Assembly (NCBI GenBank): GCA_017889745.1
Contig: JAGGAG010000118.1
Span: 1 to 8,406, forward strand
Direction: 5' to 3'
Origin: Gemmatimonadota bacterium
Lineage (GTDB): Bacteria > Gemmatimonadota > Gemmatimonadetes > Gemmatimonadales > GWC2-71-9
Length of the DNA: 8,406 nt
In this document: positions 1 through 8,406 of the stretch, one piece after another
Layout: each line of letters begins with the position of its first letter
Position numbering within the stretch: position 1 is the first letter of the stretch
Translations under genes and position numbers: made by a program
The notes under the pieces: generated by a model
What the model was told of the DNA's origin: nothing
What the model saw: the letters and a program-made list of their open reading frames with translations, nothing else
The model's database searches: none

Positions 1-231
1 GCTGCCTATGATCCCCCCGCCACCGCTCTCCGCCTGCTGGCTGCCATTCGCGCGGTCCACCCCGCCCAGTTCACCTGGATTGGCCCCCATTTCGACCGTC
101 TCGCGGGTCAGCCGGGGCTGCGTGAGGCGCTGGATCGGGGGGCCCCGGTCGACTCGATCCTGGGTGTCTGGCGGGAACAGCGGGCCGCCTTCGAGCCCCG
201 CGCTGCGGCGGTCCGGCTCTACCCGGAGTAG
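1..231 (+). CDS. C-terminal end of a DUF1343 (NamZ-like) protein, 5' truncated by window
   Basis: Reading frame 1 is open from the first base and ends at TAG 229-231, giving 76 residues with no start in view. The tail looks like the end of the DUF1343 family: an Asp-Ser-Ile-Leu then Trp (residues 51-57), and a final Phe-Glu-Pro-Arg followed by a Val-Arg-Leu-Tyr ending (64-74), which resembles the family's closing pattern of Trp, Phe, Arg and an aliphatic-Tyr end. The middle holds a Phe-Thr-Trp and a Gly-Leu-Arg-Glu-Ala segment, also usual there. Characterised DUF1343 members (NamZ) are exo-beta-N-acetylmuramidases that trim MurNAc from peptidoglycan fragments, usually exported. The catalytic N-terminal part lies outside the window, so activity cannot be judged. 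The family call rests on pattern recognition of a short tail. Confidence 0.68.
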   Translation, partial: AAYDPPATALRLLAAIRAVHPAQFTWIGPHFDRLAGQPGLREALDRGAPVDSILGVWREQRAAFEPRAAAVRLYPE

Positions 232-244
232 GCCCGCCGCCGAT

Positions 245-273
245 TTGCCCCTTCCCGTTCCGGCCGTTATCCT
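245..273 (+). promoter_or_regulatory. Candidate sigma70-type promoter for the phospholipid/phosphate operon
   Basis: The gap between the upstream stop (231) and the operon contains TTGCCC at 245-250 and TATCCT at 268-273, separated by exactly 17 bases. Each hexamer matches four of six consensus positions. Transcription would begin near 280, just upstream of a GAAGGTG ribosome-binding site (286-292) and an ATG at 297. The correct spacing, and its place in the largest non-coding gap of this strand before the operon, support it, but the match is only moderate. Nothing else recognisable lies in 232-327, and no terminator hairpin was found for the upstream gene. Confidence 0.4.
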
Positions 274-296
274 TGGCCCCGTGCCGAAGGTGAATA

Positions 297-350
297 ATGA
301 CACAGAGATCCGGTCCCTCGCCCCTGGGTGGGAAGGGTGAAGGCGCTTAA
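297..350 (+). CDS. Candidate 17-aa leader ORF overlapping the phosphatidyltransferase start
   Basis: ATG 297 opens a 17-codon frame ending at TAA 348-350. It begins Met-Thr-Gln-Arg and is rich in Gly, Pro and Ser. GAAGGTG at 286-292 lies four bases before the ATG, making this the best initiation site in the region and better than either GTG (328 or 337) available to the next gene. It overlaps both those GTG codons in another frame. It may be a leader whose translation couples to the enzyme by termination and reinitiation. Alternatively it marks the true N-terminus of the enzyme, separated from it by a base error in the G-rich 326-337 tract. It may also be chance; the peptide resembles nothing I recognise. 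Confidence 0.3.
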   Translation: MTQRSGPSPLGGKGEGA

Positions 351-981
351 GGCCCTCGAGCGGCCTTTTTTTGCCATATTCCGGCCCCTGGTCAATTGGC
401 TGATCGCGCACCGGGTCCGTCCCAACACCATCACCACCGTTGGCACTGCTCTCGTGCTCGCCTCGGCGGCCTTCTTCGGGGTGGGTCACGTGCGACTGGG
501 AGGCCTGTTCCTCCTCCTCAGCGGCATCGTGGACACGATCGACGGGCAGGTGGCACGGAACGGCGCGATGGTCACACGGTTCGGGGCGTTCTACGACTCG
601 ACGCTCGACCGCATCGGTGACGGCGCCACCTTCGCGGGCGTGGGCGCCTACCTGATGCTTGCGCCGGACGTGGCCTGGCGTGAGCTCAGTGTCCTCGCGT
701 GCATGGTTGGCATCATCGCATCGCTGGTCGTGTCGTACGCCCGCGCGCGCGCGGAAGGGCTGGGCCTCGACTGCAAGGTCGGCATCGCGCAGCGGGCCGA
801 GCGCATTCTCCTCCTGGGCATTCCGCCACTGTTCTTCGGGGCAGGTCCCGGGGCCATCTATCTGCAAGTCATCGTCGTCCTGCTGACGGTGCTGGCGCTC
901 ATTACCGTCGTCCAGCGCATCGTGCATGTGCACGGCGCGGCCAACGCCGCGGATCTGGCAGGACTGCAGGACCGGGAATAG
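328..981 (+). CDS. CDP-alcohol phosphatidyltransferase, probably phosphatidylinositol-phosphate synthase
   Basis: This is an integral inner-membrane enzyme of about 217 residues that transfers a phosphatidyl group from CDP-diacylglycerol to an alcohol, releasing CMP. The full family signature DGxxARx8GxxxDxxxD is present: D69, D72-G73, A76-R77, G86, D90 and D94; the aspartates bind the divalent metals and the last is the catalytic base. A second block, SYARARAEGLG (136-146) then QRAER (155-159), matches the region following the signature in phosphatidylinositol-phosphate and PgsA-type synthases. Hydrophobic stretches at about 35-52, 57-70, 103-115, 123-137, 159-175 and 177-196 fit the usual six helices. 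The next gene makes inositol phosphate, so inositol phosphate is the likeliest acceptor; glycerol phosphate is the alternative. Start is uncertain: GTG 328 or GTG 337, neither with a well-spaced ribosome-binding site. The stop is TAG 979-981. Confidence 0.88.
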   Translation: MGRVKALKALERPFFAIFRPLVNWLIAHRVRPNTITTVGTALVLASAAFFGVGHVRLGGLFLLLSGIVDTIDGQVARNGAMVTRFGAFYDSTLDRIGDGATFAGVGAYLMLAPDVAWRELSVLACMVGIIASLVVSYARARAEGLGLDCKVGIAQRAERILLLGIPPLFFGAGPGAIYLQVIVVLLTVLALITVVQRIVHVHGAANAADLAGLQDRE

Positions 982-1002
982 GCCGGTCCGTCACACCAGC
1001 GG

Positions 1003-1010
1003 AAAGGAAG
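1003..1010 (+). promoter_or_regulatory. Ribosome-binding site fixing the ino1 start
   Basis: AAAGGAAG lies five bases upstream of GTG 1016. It selects this GTG over the in-frame ATG at 926, which would overlap the preceding gene by 56 bases and add 30 residues unlike the family N-terminus. The first Rossmann strand begins about 15 residues after the chosen start, as expected. Confidence 0.7.
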
Positions 1011-1015
1011 CACGC

Positions 1016-2344
1016 GTGGCAGACAAGGGCGCACGGCCGATCGCGAAGGCCGAGGGCAGGCTCGGAGTACTCACGGTGGGGCTCGGGGCCGTAGCATCGA
1101 CGTTCATCGCCGGCGTGGAACTGGCGCGGCGGGGCGTCGCCAAGCCGTATGGGTCGCTCACCCAGCTCGCCACCATCCGCCTCGGCAAGCGCACCGAGGC
1201 ACGGACGCCGCTCATCCGGGATTTCGTGCCGCTCGCGTCGCTGGACGATCTCGTCTTCGGGGCCTGGGACCCGATCCCGGACAATGCCTACGAGGCGGCG
1301 CTCAAGTGCGGCGTGCTGGACAAGCACGAGCACGTGGAGCCGATCGGCGCCTTCCTGAAGGGCATCAAGCCGATGCCCGCCGTGTTCGACCGCAGCTACG
1401 TGAAGCGCCTCGAGGGCACCAACGTCAAGGGTGGCAAGACCAAGCGGGAGCAGGCGGAGGCGCTGCGGCAGGACATCCGCGAGTTCAAGGCGAAGAACAA
1501 CTGCAACCGGCTCGTGATCGTGTGGTGTGCTTCCACCGAGATCTTCATCGCGCCCGGAGCCGCCCACCAGACGCTGGCGGCCTTTGAGAAGGCCATGGAA
1601 TCCAACGACGTCACGATCGCGCCGTCGATGCTCTACGCCTGGGCCGCCATGATGGAGGGCGTTCCGTTCATGAATGGCGCGCCCAACCTCTGCTGCGACA
1701 TCCCGGCCATCGAGCACCTCGCCCGCGACCGGAAGGTCGCGATCGGCGGCAAGGACTTCAAGACCGGCCAGACGATGCTCAAGACCGTGCTGGCGCCGAT
1801 GTTCAAGGCGCGCATGCTCGGTGTCGCCGGCTGGTACTCCACCAACATCCTCGGCAACCGGGACGGCGAGGTGCTCGACGATCCGGAGAGCTTCAAGACG
1901 AAGGAAGAGTCGAAGCTGGGCGTGCTCGAGTACATCCTGCAGCCGCAGGTCTACCCGGAGCTGTACGGCAACATCTTCCACAAGGTGCGGATCAACTACT
2001 ATCCGCCGCGCGGCGACAACAAGGAGGGCTGGGACAACATCGACATCTTCGGGTGGCTCGGGTACCCGATGCAGATCAAGGTCGATTTCCTGTGCCGCGA
2101 CTCCATCCTGGCGGCGCCGCTCGTGCTCGACCTGGCCCTCTTCTCCGACCTCGCGCAGCGCGCCGGGATGTCGGGCGTGCAGGAGTGGCTCTCCTTCTAC
2201 TTCAAGAGTCCGCAGGTGGCCCCCGGGCTGTACCCCGAGCACGACCTCTTCATCCAGCAGACCAAGCTCAAGAACACCCTGCGGTGGATGATGGGCGAGG
2301 AACAGATCACGCACCTCGGCGTGGAGTACTACGGGGAAGCGTGA
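1016..2344 (+). CDS. ino1: Myo-inositol-1-phosphate synthase (inositol-3-phosphate synthase)
   Basis: This cytoplasmic NAD-dependent enzyme of 442 residues isomerises D-glucose 6-phosphate to 1D-myo-inositol 3-phosphate, the first committed step to inositol lipids. A Rossmann fold opens the protein with GLGAVAS (22-28). Family blocks follow: KGIKPMPAVFD (115-125), a VIVWCASTE strand (167-175), the substrate-loop motif GGKDFKTGQT (244-253) with lysines K246 and K249, GWYSTNILGNRDG (272-284), and PMQIKVDFLCRDSILAAPLV (351-370), typical of the catalytic domain and the C-terminal return to the Rossmann core. Length is close to that of longer bacterial members and above the roughly 370 residues of actinobacterial Ino1. 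It lies 34 bases after the phosphatidyltransferase and probably supplies its acceptor. GTG start chosen by the site at 1003-1010. Confidence 0.95.
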   Translation: MADKGARPIAKAEGRLGVLTVGLGAVASTFIAGVELARRGVAKPYGSLTQLATIRLGKRTEARTPLIRDFVPLASLDDLVFGAWDPIPDNAYEAALKCGVLDKHEHVEPIGAFLKGIKPMPAVFDRSYVKRLEGTNVKGGKTKREQAEALRQDIREFKAKNNCNRLVIVWCASTEIFIAPGAAHQTLAAFEKAMESNDVTIAPSMLYAWAAMMEGVPFMNGAPNLCCDIPAIEHLARDRKVAIGGKDFKTGQTMLKTVLAPMFKARMLGVAGWYSTNILGNRDGEVLDDPESFKTKEESKLGVLEYILQPQVYPELYGNIFHKVRINYYPPRGDNKEGWDNIDIFGWLGYPMQIKVDFLCRDSILAAPLVLDLALFSDLAQRAGMSGVQEWLSFYFKSPQVAPGLYPEHDLFIQQTKLKNTLRWMMGEEQITHLGVEYYGEA

Positions 2345-2366
2345 GGACGCGACGCGAGCGGGCCGC

Positions 2367-2657
2367 ATGAAGTACTTCCATCGTACGCACCAGGCGCCGG
2401 CCACCGTGCTGGCGCAGTCCGCGACGTTCTTCGGCGGCCGGCTCGCTCCCACGGAGGAGACGCCGGGCCGCCGCCGGTTCGGGGGCGCCCTCGGGCACGT
2501 GAGCATCACCGCCGCCCCCGAAGGCGGGCACTGGACCCTGGTCACGGTCGAGACCGACCAGCCGGGGGAAAGCGAAGTGGATCGGTTGGCCAAGCGGTTT
2601 CTTACTCTGGTGCACGCGGCGGCCGATCCCGGCCATGCCGTTCGCGGCGCCTACTAG
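2367..2657 (+). CDS. Small unrecognised protein (96 aa) between ino1 and the pyrophosphatase gene
   Basis: The frame opens at ATG 2367, 22 bases after the ino1 stop, and ends at TAG 2655-2657. Codon use matches the neighbours, with G or C at most third positions. I do not recognise the family. The protein is soluble, with no signal peptide or membrane segment. It begins MKYFHRTH, has an Arg/Gly-rich middle (34-43), a beta-like stretch (VSITAAPEGGHWTLVTVETD, 45-64), then an acidic turn GESEVDR (67-73) and an amphipathic helix AKRFLTLVH (75-83). That alternation of a Gly-Gly hairpin and strands with a closing helix suggests a small alpha/beta domain. The ribosome-binding site is weak (GAGCGGG upstream), so coupling to ino1 is possible. 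Its position suggests a role with inositol or pyrophosphate metabolism, but no function can be assigned. Confidence 0.72.
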   Translation: MKYFHRTHQAPATVLAQSATFFGGRLAPTEETPGRRRFGGALGHVSITAAPEGGHWTLVTVETDQPGESEVDRLAKRFLTLVHAAADPGHAVRGAY

Positions 2658-2668
2658 TCCGACAACCC

Positions 2669-2673
2669 AGGAG
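2669..2673 (+). promoter_or_regulatory. Ribosome-binding site fixing the pyrophosphatase start
   Basis: AGGAG ends nine bases before ATG 2683. It favours this ATG over the in-frame ATG at 2635, which lies inside the preceding gene and would add 16 polar residues ahead of the hydrophobic N-terminal segment. A third in-frame ATG at 2692 is also possible but is farther from the site. Confidence 0.65.
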
Positions 2674-2682
2674 ATCCCCCAG

Positions 2683-5126
<2,444 letters not shown>

Positions 5127-5127
<1 letters not shown>

Positions 5128-5747
5128 TGCGCCTGCTCCCGCGGGACGAGCAGTTCTTCGAACTCTTCATCCAGGTTGCGCAGCGCGGCGTCGATGCGGC
5201 GCGGCAGCTCGGGGAACTGCTCGCTTCCGACGGGGACCGCCGGGCCTACCTGATCGAGTCGATCAGCCGGCTCGAGCTCGAGGCGGACCAGCTGACGCAC
5301 GACGTCACGGTCCGCCTCGACCGGTCCTTCATCACGCCGCTCGACCGCGAGGACATCCACTTCCTCGCCTCGAGCCTGGACAACGTCATCGATCGCATCG
5401 ACGGCATTGCCCGCCGCACCAAGATCTTCCGCGTCGGCGCGTCGCCCCGCGGTGCCGTGCTGCTCGCCGAGGTGATCCACCGCGCGGCACTGCAGCTCCT
5501 CGCCGCGGTGCGCGAGCTCGGGGGCAAGAAGCAGGACGCGATCCTCGCCGCCTGCCGGGAGGTCCGCCGGCTGGAAGAGGAGGGCGACGCCCTCTACCAC
5601 GAGTGGCTCGGCTTCCTCTTCGAGCATGCCGGGGACCCGCTCGAGGTCATCAAGTGGAAGGAAATCTACGACAAGCTGGAGAACACCCTCGACAGCGCCG
5701 AGGACGTCAGCAATACGCTCGAGTCGGTCGCCATCAAGCACGGCTGA
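5127..5747 (+). CDS. DUF47 / PhoU-like protein, partner of the PiT phosphate transporter
   Basis: This 206-residue, all-helical cytoplasmic protein belongs to the DUF47 (TIGR00153-type) PhoU-related family, whose genes commonly sit directly before low-affinity phosphate transporters and are thought to modulate them. Acidic metal-binding motifs typical of PhoU-like bundles occur twice: ELEAD (50-54) with D85 and D89, and LEEEGD (149-154) with KEIYDKLE (178-185) and AEDV (191-194). FITPLDREDI (68-77) and the ending DVSNTLESVAIKHG (193-206) are strong family signatures. Length is normal. ATG 5127 overlaps the pyrophosphatase stop as TGATG, and no good ribosome-binding site precedes it, so it is probably translated by coupling. 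The exact biochemical role is not settled even for the family. Confidence 0.93.
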
Positions 5748-5750
5748 GCC

Positions 5751-6785
5751 ATGCCAGACTCGATCAGCTTCGTCCTCCTGATCGTCGCAGTTGCCCTCGT
5801 CTTCGATTTCATCAACGGTTTCCACGACAGCGCCAATTCGATCGCCACGGTTGTTTCCACGCGCGTCCTCTCGCCGGGCGTTGCGGTGGCGTGGGCCGCG
5901 TTCTTCAACTTCATCGCCGCGTTCACCATCGGGACTGCCGTGGCAAAGACGATCAGCAAGGGGCTGGTGGATCCCGCGATCGTCGACCCCACGGTGGTGC
6001 TGGCCGCGCTCCTCGGCGCCATCGTCTGGAACCTCGTCACCTGGTATGTCGGCCTGCCGAGTTCGTCGTCGCATGCCCTGCTCGGGGGGTTCGCCGGCGC
6101 CGCCATCGCCAAGGCAGGCATCGGCGCCCTGATCCTGTCGGGGTGGGTGAAGCCGATCCTCGGCATCGTCATCTCCCCTTTCCTGGGCGCGGTGCTGGGG
6201 CTGGCGCTCACGGTCGGTTTCTCCTGGCTGCTGTACAAGCGCACCGCCCGCCCGCTCGACCGGCTCTTTCGCCGTCTGCAACTCGTATCCGCGGGCCTCT
6301 ATTCGCTGAGCCACGGGGCCAACGATGCGCAGAAGACGATGGGCATCATCGTCGGGCTGCTGGTGTCGGCCCAGCACCTGTTCAAGGATGCGACCGGCTG
6401 GCAACGCTACCTGTACCTGCCGACCGCCGACCACGTCCCGCTCTGGGTCGAGCTGTCCGCCTACAGTGCCATCGCCATGGGCACCGCCATGGGTGGCTGG
6501 CGGATCGTCAAGACCATGGGGTCGAAGATCACGAAGCTGACGCCGTTCAGCGGGTTCTGCGCCGAGACCGGCGGCGCGGTGACGATCCTGCTGGCTTCGG
6601 TGCTCGGCGTGCCGGTGAGCACGACCCACACGATCACCGGTGCCATCGTCGGCGTGGGTGCGGCGCGCCGGCTCGGTGCGGTTCGGTGGGGTGTAGCCGG
6701 CCGCATCGTCTGGGCCTGGATCCTCACCATACCGCTGAGCGCCGCGGTGGCGGCCATCGTGTACCTGCTGCTCCAGCTTCGATAG
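5751..6785 (+). CDS. pit: Low-affinity inorganic phosphate transporter, PiT family
   Basis: This 344-residue inner-membrane carrier takes up phosphate (as metal-phosphate in bacterial Pit proteins) with cation symport. The family's inverted internal repeat is clear. The first half has FINGFHDSANSIATVVSTR (20-38) and GLPSSSSHAL (101-110); the second has SHGANDAQKTMG (187-198) and GVPVSTTHTI (286-295). These are the paired HD/ND and Ser-Ser-His motifs of the family. Hydrophobic helices alternate throughout, with a polar loop at 207-230. It is shorter than E. coli PitA (about 500 residues), as is common when paired with DUF47. ATG 5751 lies three bases after the DUF47 stop with no evident ribosome-binding site, which suggests translational coupling and a joint transport module. 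The pyrophosphatase upstream may help energise uptake or link it to pyrophosphate turnover; that is inference. Confidence 0.95.
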   Translation: MPDSISFVLLIVAVALVFDFINGFHDSANSIATVVSTRVLSPGVAVAWAAFFNFIAAFTIGTAVAKTISKGLVDPAIVDPTVVLAALLGAIVWNLVTWYVGLPSSSSHALLGGFAGAAIAKAGIGALILSGWVKPILGIVISPFLGAVLGLALTVGFSWLLYKRTARPLDRLFRRLQLVSAGLYSLSHGANDAQKTMGIIVGLLVSAQHLFKDATGWQRYLYLPTADHVPLWVELSAYSAIAMGTAMGGWRIVKTMGSKITKLTPFSGFCAETGGAVTILLASVLGVPVSTTHTITGAIVGVGAARRLGAVRWGVAGRIVWAWILTIPLSAAVAAIVYLLLQLR

Positions 6786-6830
6786 GGGCAGCCCACGCCG
6801 CTTTCCTGGCTAATTCCGCGACCGCACCCG

Positions 6831-6836
6831 TAGCTT
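6831..6836 (+). promoter_or_regulatory. Weak candidate -10 element for the kinase gene
   Basis: The 75-base gap 6786-6860 holds TAGCTT followed by TGG-like G-rich sequence, resembling the TATCCTTGG context of the candidate promoter at 268-276. A TGGCTA at 6807-6812 would be the -35 at 18-base spacing but matches only three of six positions. Transcription would start near 6843, leaving about 18 untranslated bases. No hairpin plus T-run terminator was found in the gap, so read-through from the operon is possible. Confidence 0.22.
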
Positions 6837-6860
6837 GGGGTGTCCTTACCGGGCCAACCG

Positions 6861-8406
6861 ATGACGGGTTTGAGTTCGCCTTGGGCTGACGCGCTCGCGG
6901 ACCGCTACCGGGTCGAGCGGGAGCTCGGCCGGGGCGGGATGGCGGTCGTGTACCTCGCGCGCGACGTCAAGCACGATCGCCTGGTCGCGCTCAAGGTGCT
7001 GCGGCCCGAGCTGTCGGCCGCACTGGGACGCGATCGGTTCCTCCGCGAGATCCAGGTGACCGCCCGGCTGCAGCATCCGCACATCCTTCCCGTGTTCGAT
7101 TCCGGCGAGTCGTCGGGCCATCTCTGGTACACGATGCCATACGTGGAGGGTGAGACGCTGCGGGCTCGCGTGGCCCGTGAGGGGCGATTGCCGGTCGACA
7201 CCGGCATCCAGTTGGCGCGCGAGGTCGCGTCGGCACTGGCGTACGCGCACGACGCCGGGGTGATCCATCGCGACATCAAGCCGGAGAACATTCTGTTGTC
7301 ACGACAGGGCCAGGCCCTCGTGGCGGACTTCGGAATCGCGAAGGCCCTCACGTCGGACGAGGCGCTGACCGAGACCGGCCTGGCGCTCGGCACGCCATCC
7401 TACATGGCACCCGAACTGATCCTGGGCGAGCGCCCGGTGCGACCGCAGGCGGACGTCTACGCGCTCGGTGTTGTGCTCTACGAGGTGCTTACCGGCGTCC
7501 GGCCCTTCGCCGACTCGGCGCCCGCGGCAATGCTGGCGAAGCGGCTGACCGATGGCGCTCCCCTCATCACCACGCAGCGCCCCGAGGTCCCGGAGGCCAT
7601 CGCGGTGCTGGTCCGGGACACTCTCGAGGTAGATCCCGCCCGTCGTCCGGCGTCGGGAGCGGCACTCGCCGCGCGCCTGGCGGAGGCAGGCGTCCGAACG
7701 CCGGTGCGGTTGCCGCCGGTTCGTGCGCGCCGGGGCCAGTACTGGATGCTCGCCGCTGCCAGCCTGGTGGTCGTTGCACTGGCGGCAGTCATACTGTCGC
7801 GGCTCGGGAAGCGCGACGAGGCGAGTATCGGGGTACTGCCTTTCGAGAATCGCAGCGGTGACAGCGCGCAGGCGTACCTGAGCGAGGGCATCTCCGATGA
7901 ACTGACGGCGCAGCTCTCTGCGGTGCCGGAACTGGAAGTGTCGCCGCGCAGTTCGACGATCCTTTTTCGCGGCAGCACCGAAGCGCCGGACGCGATCGCG
8001 CGGCAGCTGAGCGTGAAGTACCTCCTCACGGGGGGCGTGGTGCGCCAGGGTGACACCGTGCGCATGAGCGTCGAACTCATCGATGCCCCGGGGAAGCGAC
8101 AGCGGTGGAGCCGCGTGCACGTCGGGCCCGCCCGCTCATTGGCCAGCTTCGTGGACAGCGTTGCACGCGAGGTCACCCGATCGCTCGTGCCTTCCGCGTC
8201 GGGCTCGACCGGGAGTGCCAACCCCACCACGCAGGATTCGCTGGCGTACACCTACTATCTCCTATCACAACATCACTGGAATCGGTTCACCGAGCCGGAC
8301 CTCCGCCTCTCGCTCGCGTACAGCGACAGTGCCATCGCGCGCGACCCCGCCTTCGTAAATGCCTGGATCGGCCGGGCAAACGCCCTGGTGGCACTTGCCT
8401 CGGGCA
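6861..8406 (+). CDS. Transmembrane Ser/Thr protein kinase with TolB-like domain and TPR start, 3' truncated by window
   Basis: The frame is open from ATG 6861 to the window edge (515 complete codons). Residues 16-275 form a Hanks-type kinase with every key element: glycine loop GRGGMAVVY (23-31), VALK lysine K45, helix-C glutamate E63, HRDIKPEN with catalytic D138 and N143, DFG at 156-158, an activation loop with threonines (164, 170, 172), and GTPSYMAPE (177-185). One membrane helix follows (about 295-313). Then comes a TolB/FlgO-like periplasmic domain (IGVLPFENRSGD, 322-334; LSEGISDELTAQL, 340-352; VKYLLTGGVV, 385-394), and the first TPR-like helices from about 460. This layout is common in Gemmatimonadota and Acidobacteriota as receptor-type kinases. 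The start lacks a ribosome-binding site, which fits a short or near-leaderless transcript. Substrates cannot be read from the sequence. Confidence 0.93.
   Translation, partial: MTGLSSPWADALADRYRVERELGRGGMAVVYLARDVKHDRLVALKVLRPELSAALGRDRFLREIQVTARLQHPHILPVFDSGESSGHLWYTMPYVEGETLRARVAREGRLPVDTGIQLAREVASALAYAHDAGVIHRDIKPENILLSRQGQALVADFGIAKALTSDEALTETGLALGTPSYMAPELILGERPVRPQADVYALGVVLYEVLTGVRPFADSAPAAMLAKRLTDGAPLITTQRPEVPEAIAVLVRDTLEVDPARRPASGAALAARLAEAGVRTPVRLPPVRARRGQYWMLAAASLVVVALAAVILSRLGKRDEASIGVLPFENRSGDSAQAYLSEGISDELTAQLSAVPELEVSPRSSTILFRGSTEAPDAIARQLSVKYLLTGGVVRQGDTVRMSVELIDAPGKRQRWSRVHVGPARSLASFVDSVAREVTRSLVPSASGSTGSANPTTQDSLAYTYYLLSQHHWNRFTEPDLRLSLAYSDSAIARDPAFVNAWIGRANALVALASG

Noticed and set aside
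261..280. GGCC...GGCC inverted repeat upstream of the operon
   Set aside because: Only four base pairs, expected by chance at this GC content; too short for an operator or terminator claim.
8..340. Plus-strand 110-codon frame at the window start
   Set aside because: It is out of frame with the DUF1343 tail, its product is Pro/Ser/Arg-rich and motif-free, and it runs through the promoter region.
738..754. CG-alternating tract in the phosphatidyltransferase gene
   Set aside because: It is explained by coding for the conserved Ala-Arg-Ala-Arg-Ala-Glu block in a high-GC genome.
926..1015. Upstream ATG extension of Ino1
   Set aside because: It overlaps the preceding gene by 56 bases, lacks a ribosome-binding site and adds residues unlike the family; GTG 1016 has a strong site.
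6786..6830. Possible terminator after the phosphate transporter (GGGGCAGCCC)
   Set aside because: The stem is at most three or four pairs with a two-base loop, and no T-run follows.
7299..8251. Minus-strand frames 7299-8120 and 7478-8251
   Set aside because: They are antisense to the kinase, whose motifs are complete and continuous; the minus-strand products show no recognisable domain.

Overview
The window is a compact, entirely plus-strand stretch of high-GC bacterial DNA with strong G/C preference at third codon positions. Gene content suggests a Gemmatimonadota-like bacterium: a Ser/Thr kinase fused to a membrane segment, a TolB-like domain and TPRs; inositol-phosphate synthase beside an inositol-type CDP-alcohol phosphatidyltransferase; and a divergent membrane pyrophosphatase. 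This assignment is inferred from gene types and was not tested by a search; other high-GC Gram-negative phyla remain possible.

Layout. Bases 1-231 are the 3' end of a DUF1343 (NamZ-like) gene. A 96-bp gap follows with a plausible sigma70-type promoter (245-273) and a short, well-initiated leader ORF (297-350) that overlaps the start of the next gene. From about 328 to 6785 six genes run in one direction with gaps of 34 nt or less, which looks like one operon: CDP-alcohol phosphatidyltransferase, myo-inositol-1-phosphate synthase, an unrecognised 96-aa protein, a membrane-bound ion-pumping pyrophosphatase, a DUF47/PhoU-like protein, and a PiT-family phosphate transporter. The last three are packed extremely tightly (stop/start overlap TGATG, then a 3-nt gap). 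After a 75-nt gap a separate gene starts at 6861, encoding a transmembrane Ser/Thr protein kinase with TolB-like and TPR domains; it runs off the end of the window.

How the genes may work together. Ino1 turns glucose 6-phosphate into inositol phosphate, which the phosphatidyltransferase can join to CDP-diacylglycerol to give an inositol phospholipid. CDP-diacylglycerol formation releases pyrophosphate, and the pyrophosphatase can hydrolyse this to phosphate while energising the membrane. DUF47 and PiT form a phosphate transport module. The theme is phosphate, pyrophosphate and inositol-phosphate economy at the membrane. The most unusual items are the divergent pyrophosphatase (a one-residue deletion in the catalytic loop, an altered GNTT/K+ motif and a leader-like N-terminus), the leader ORF at the head of the operon, and the unknown 96-aa protein. 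No RNA genes, CRISPR arrays, insertion sequences or clear terminators were seen, and no intergenic stretch exceeds 100 bases.
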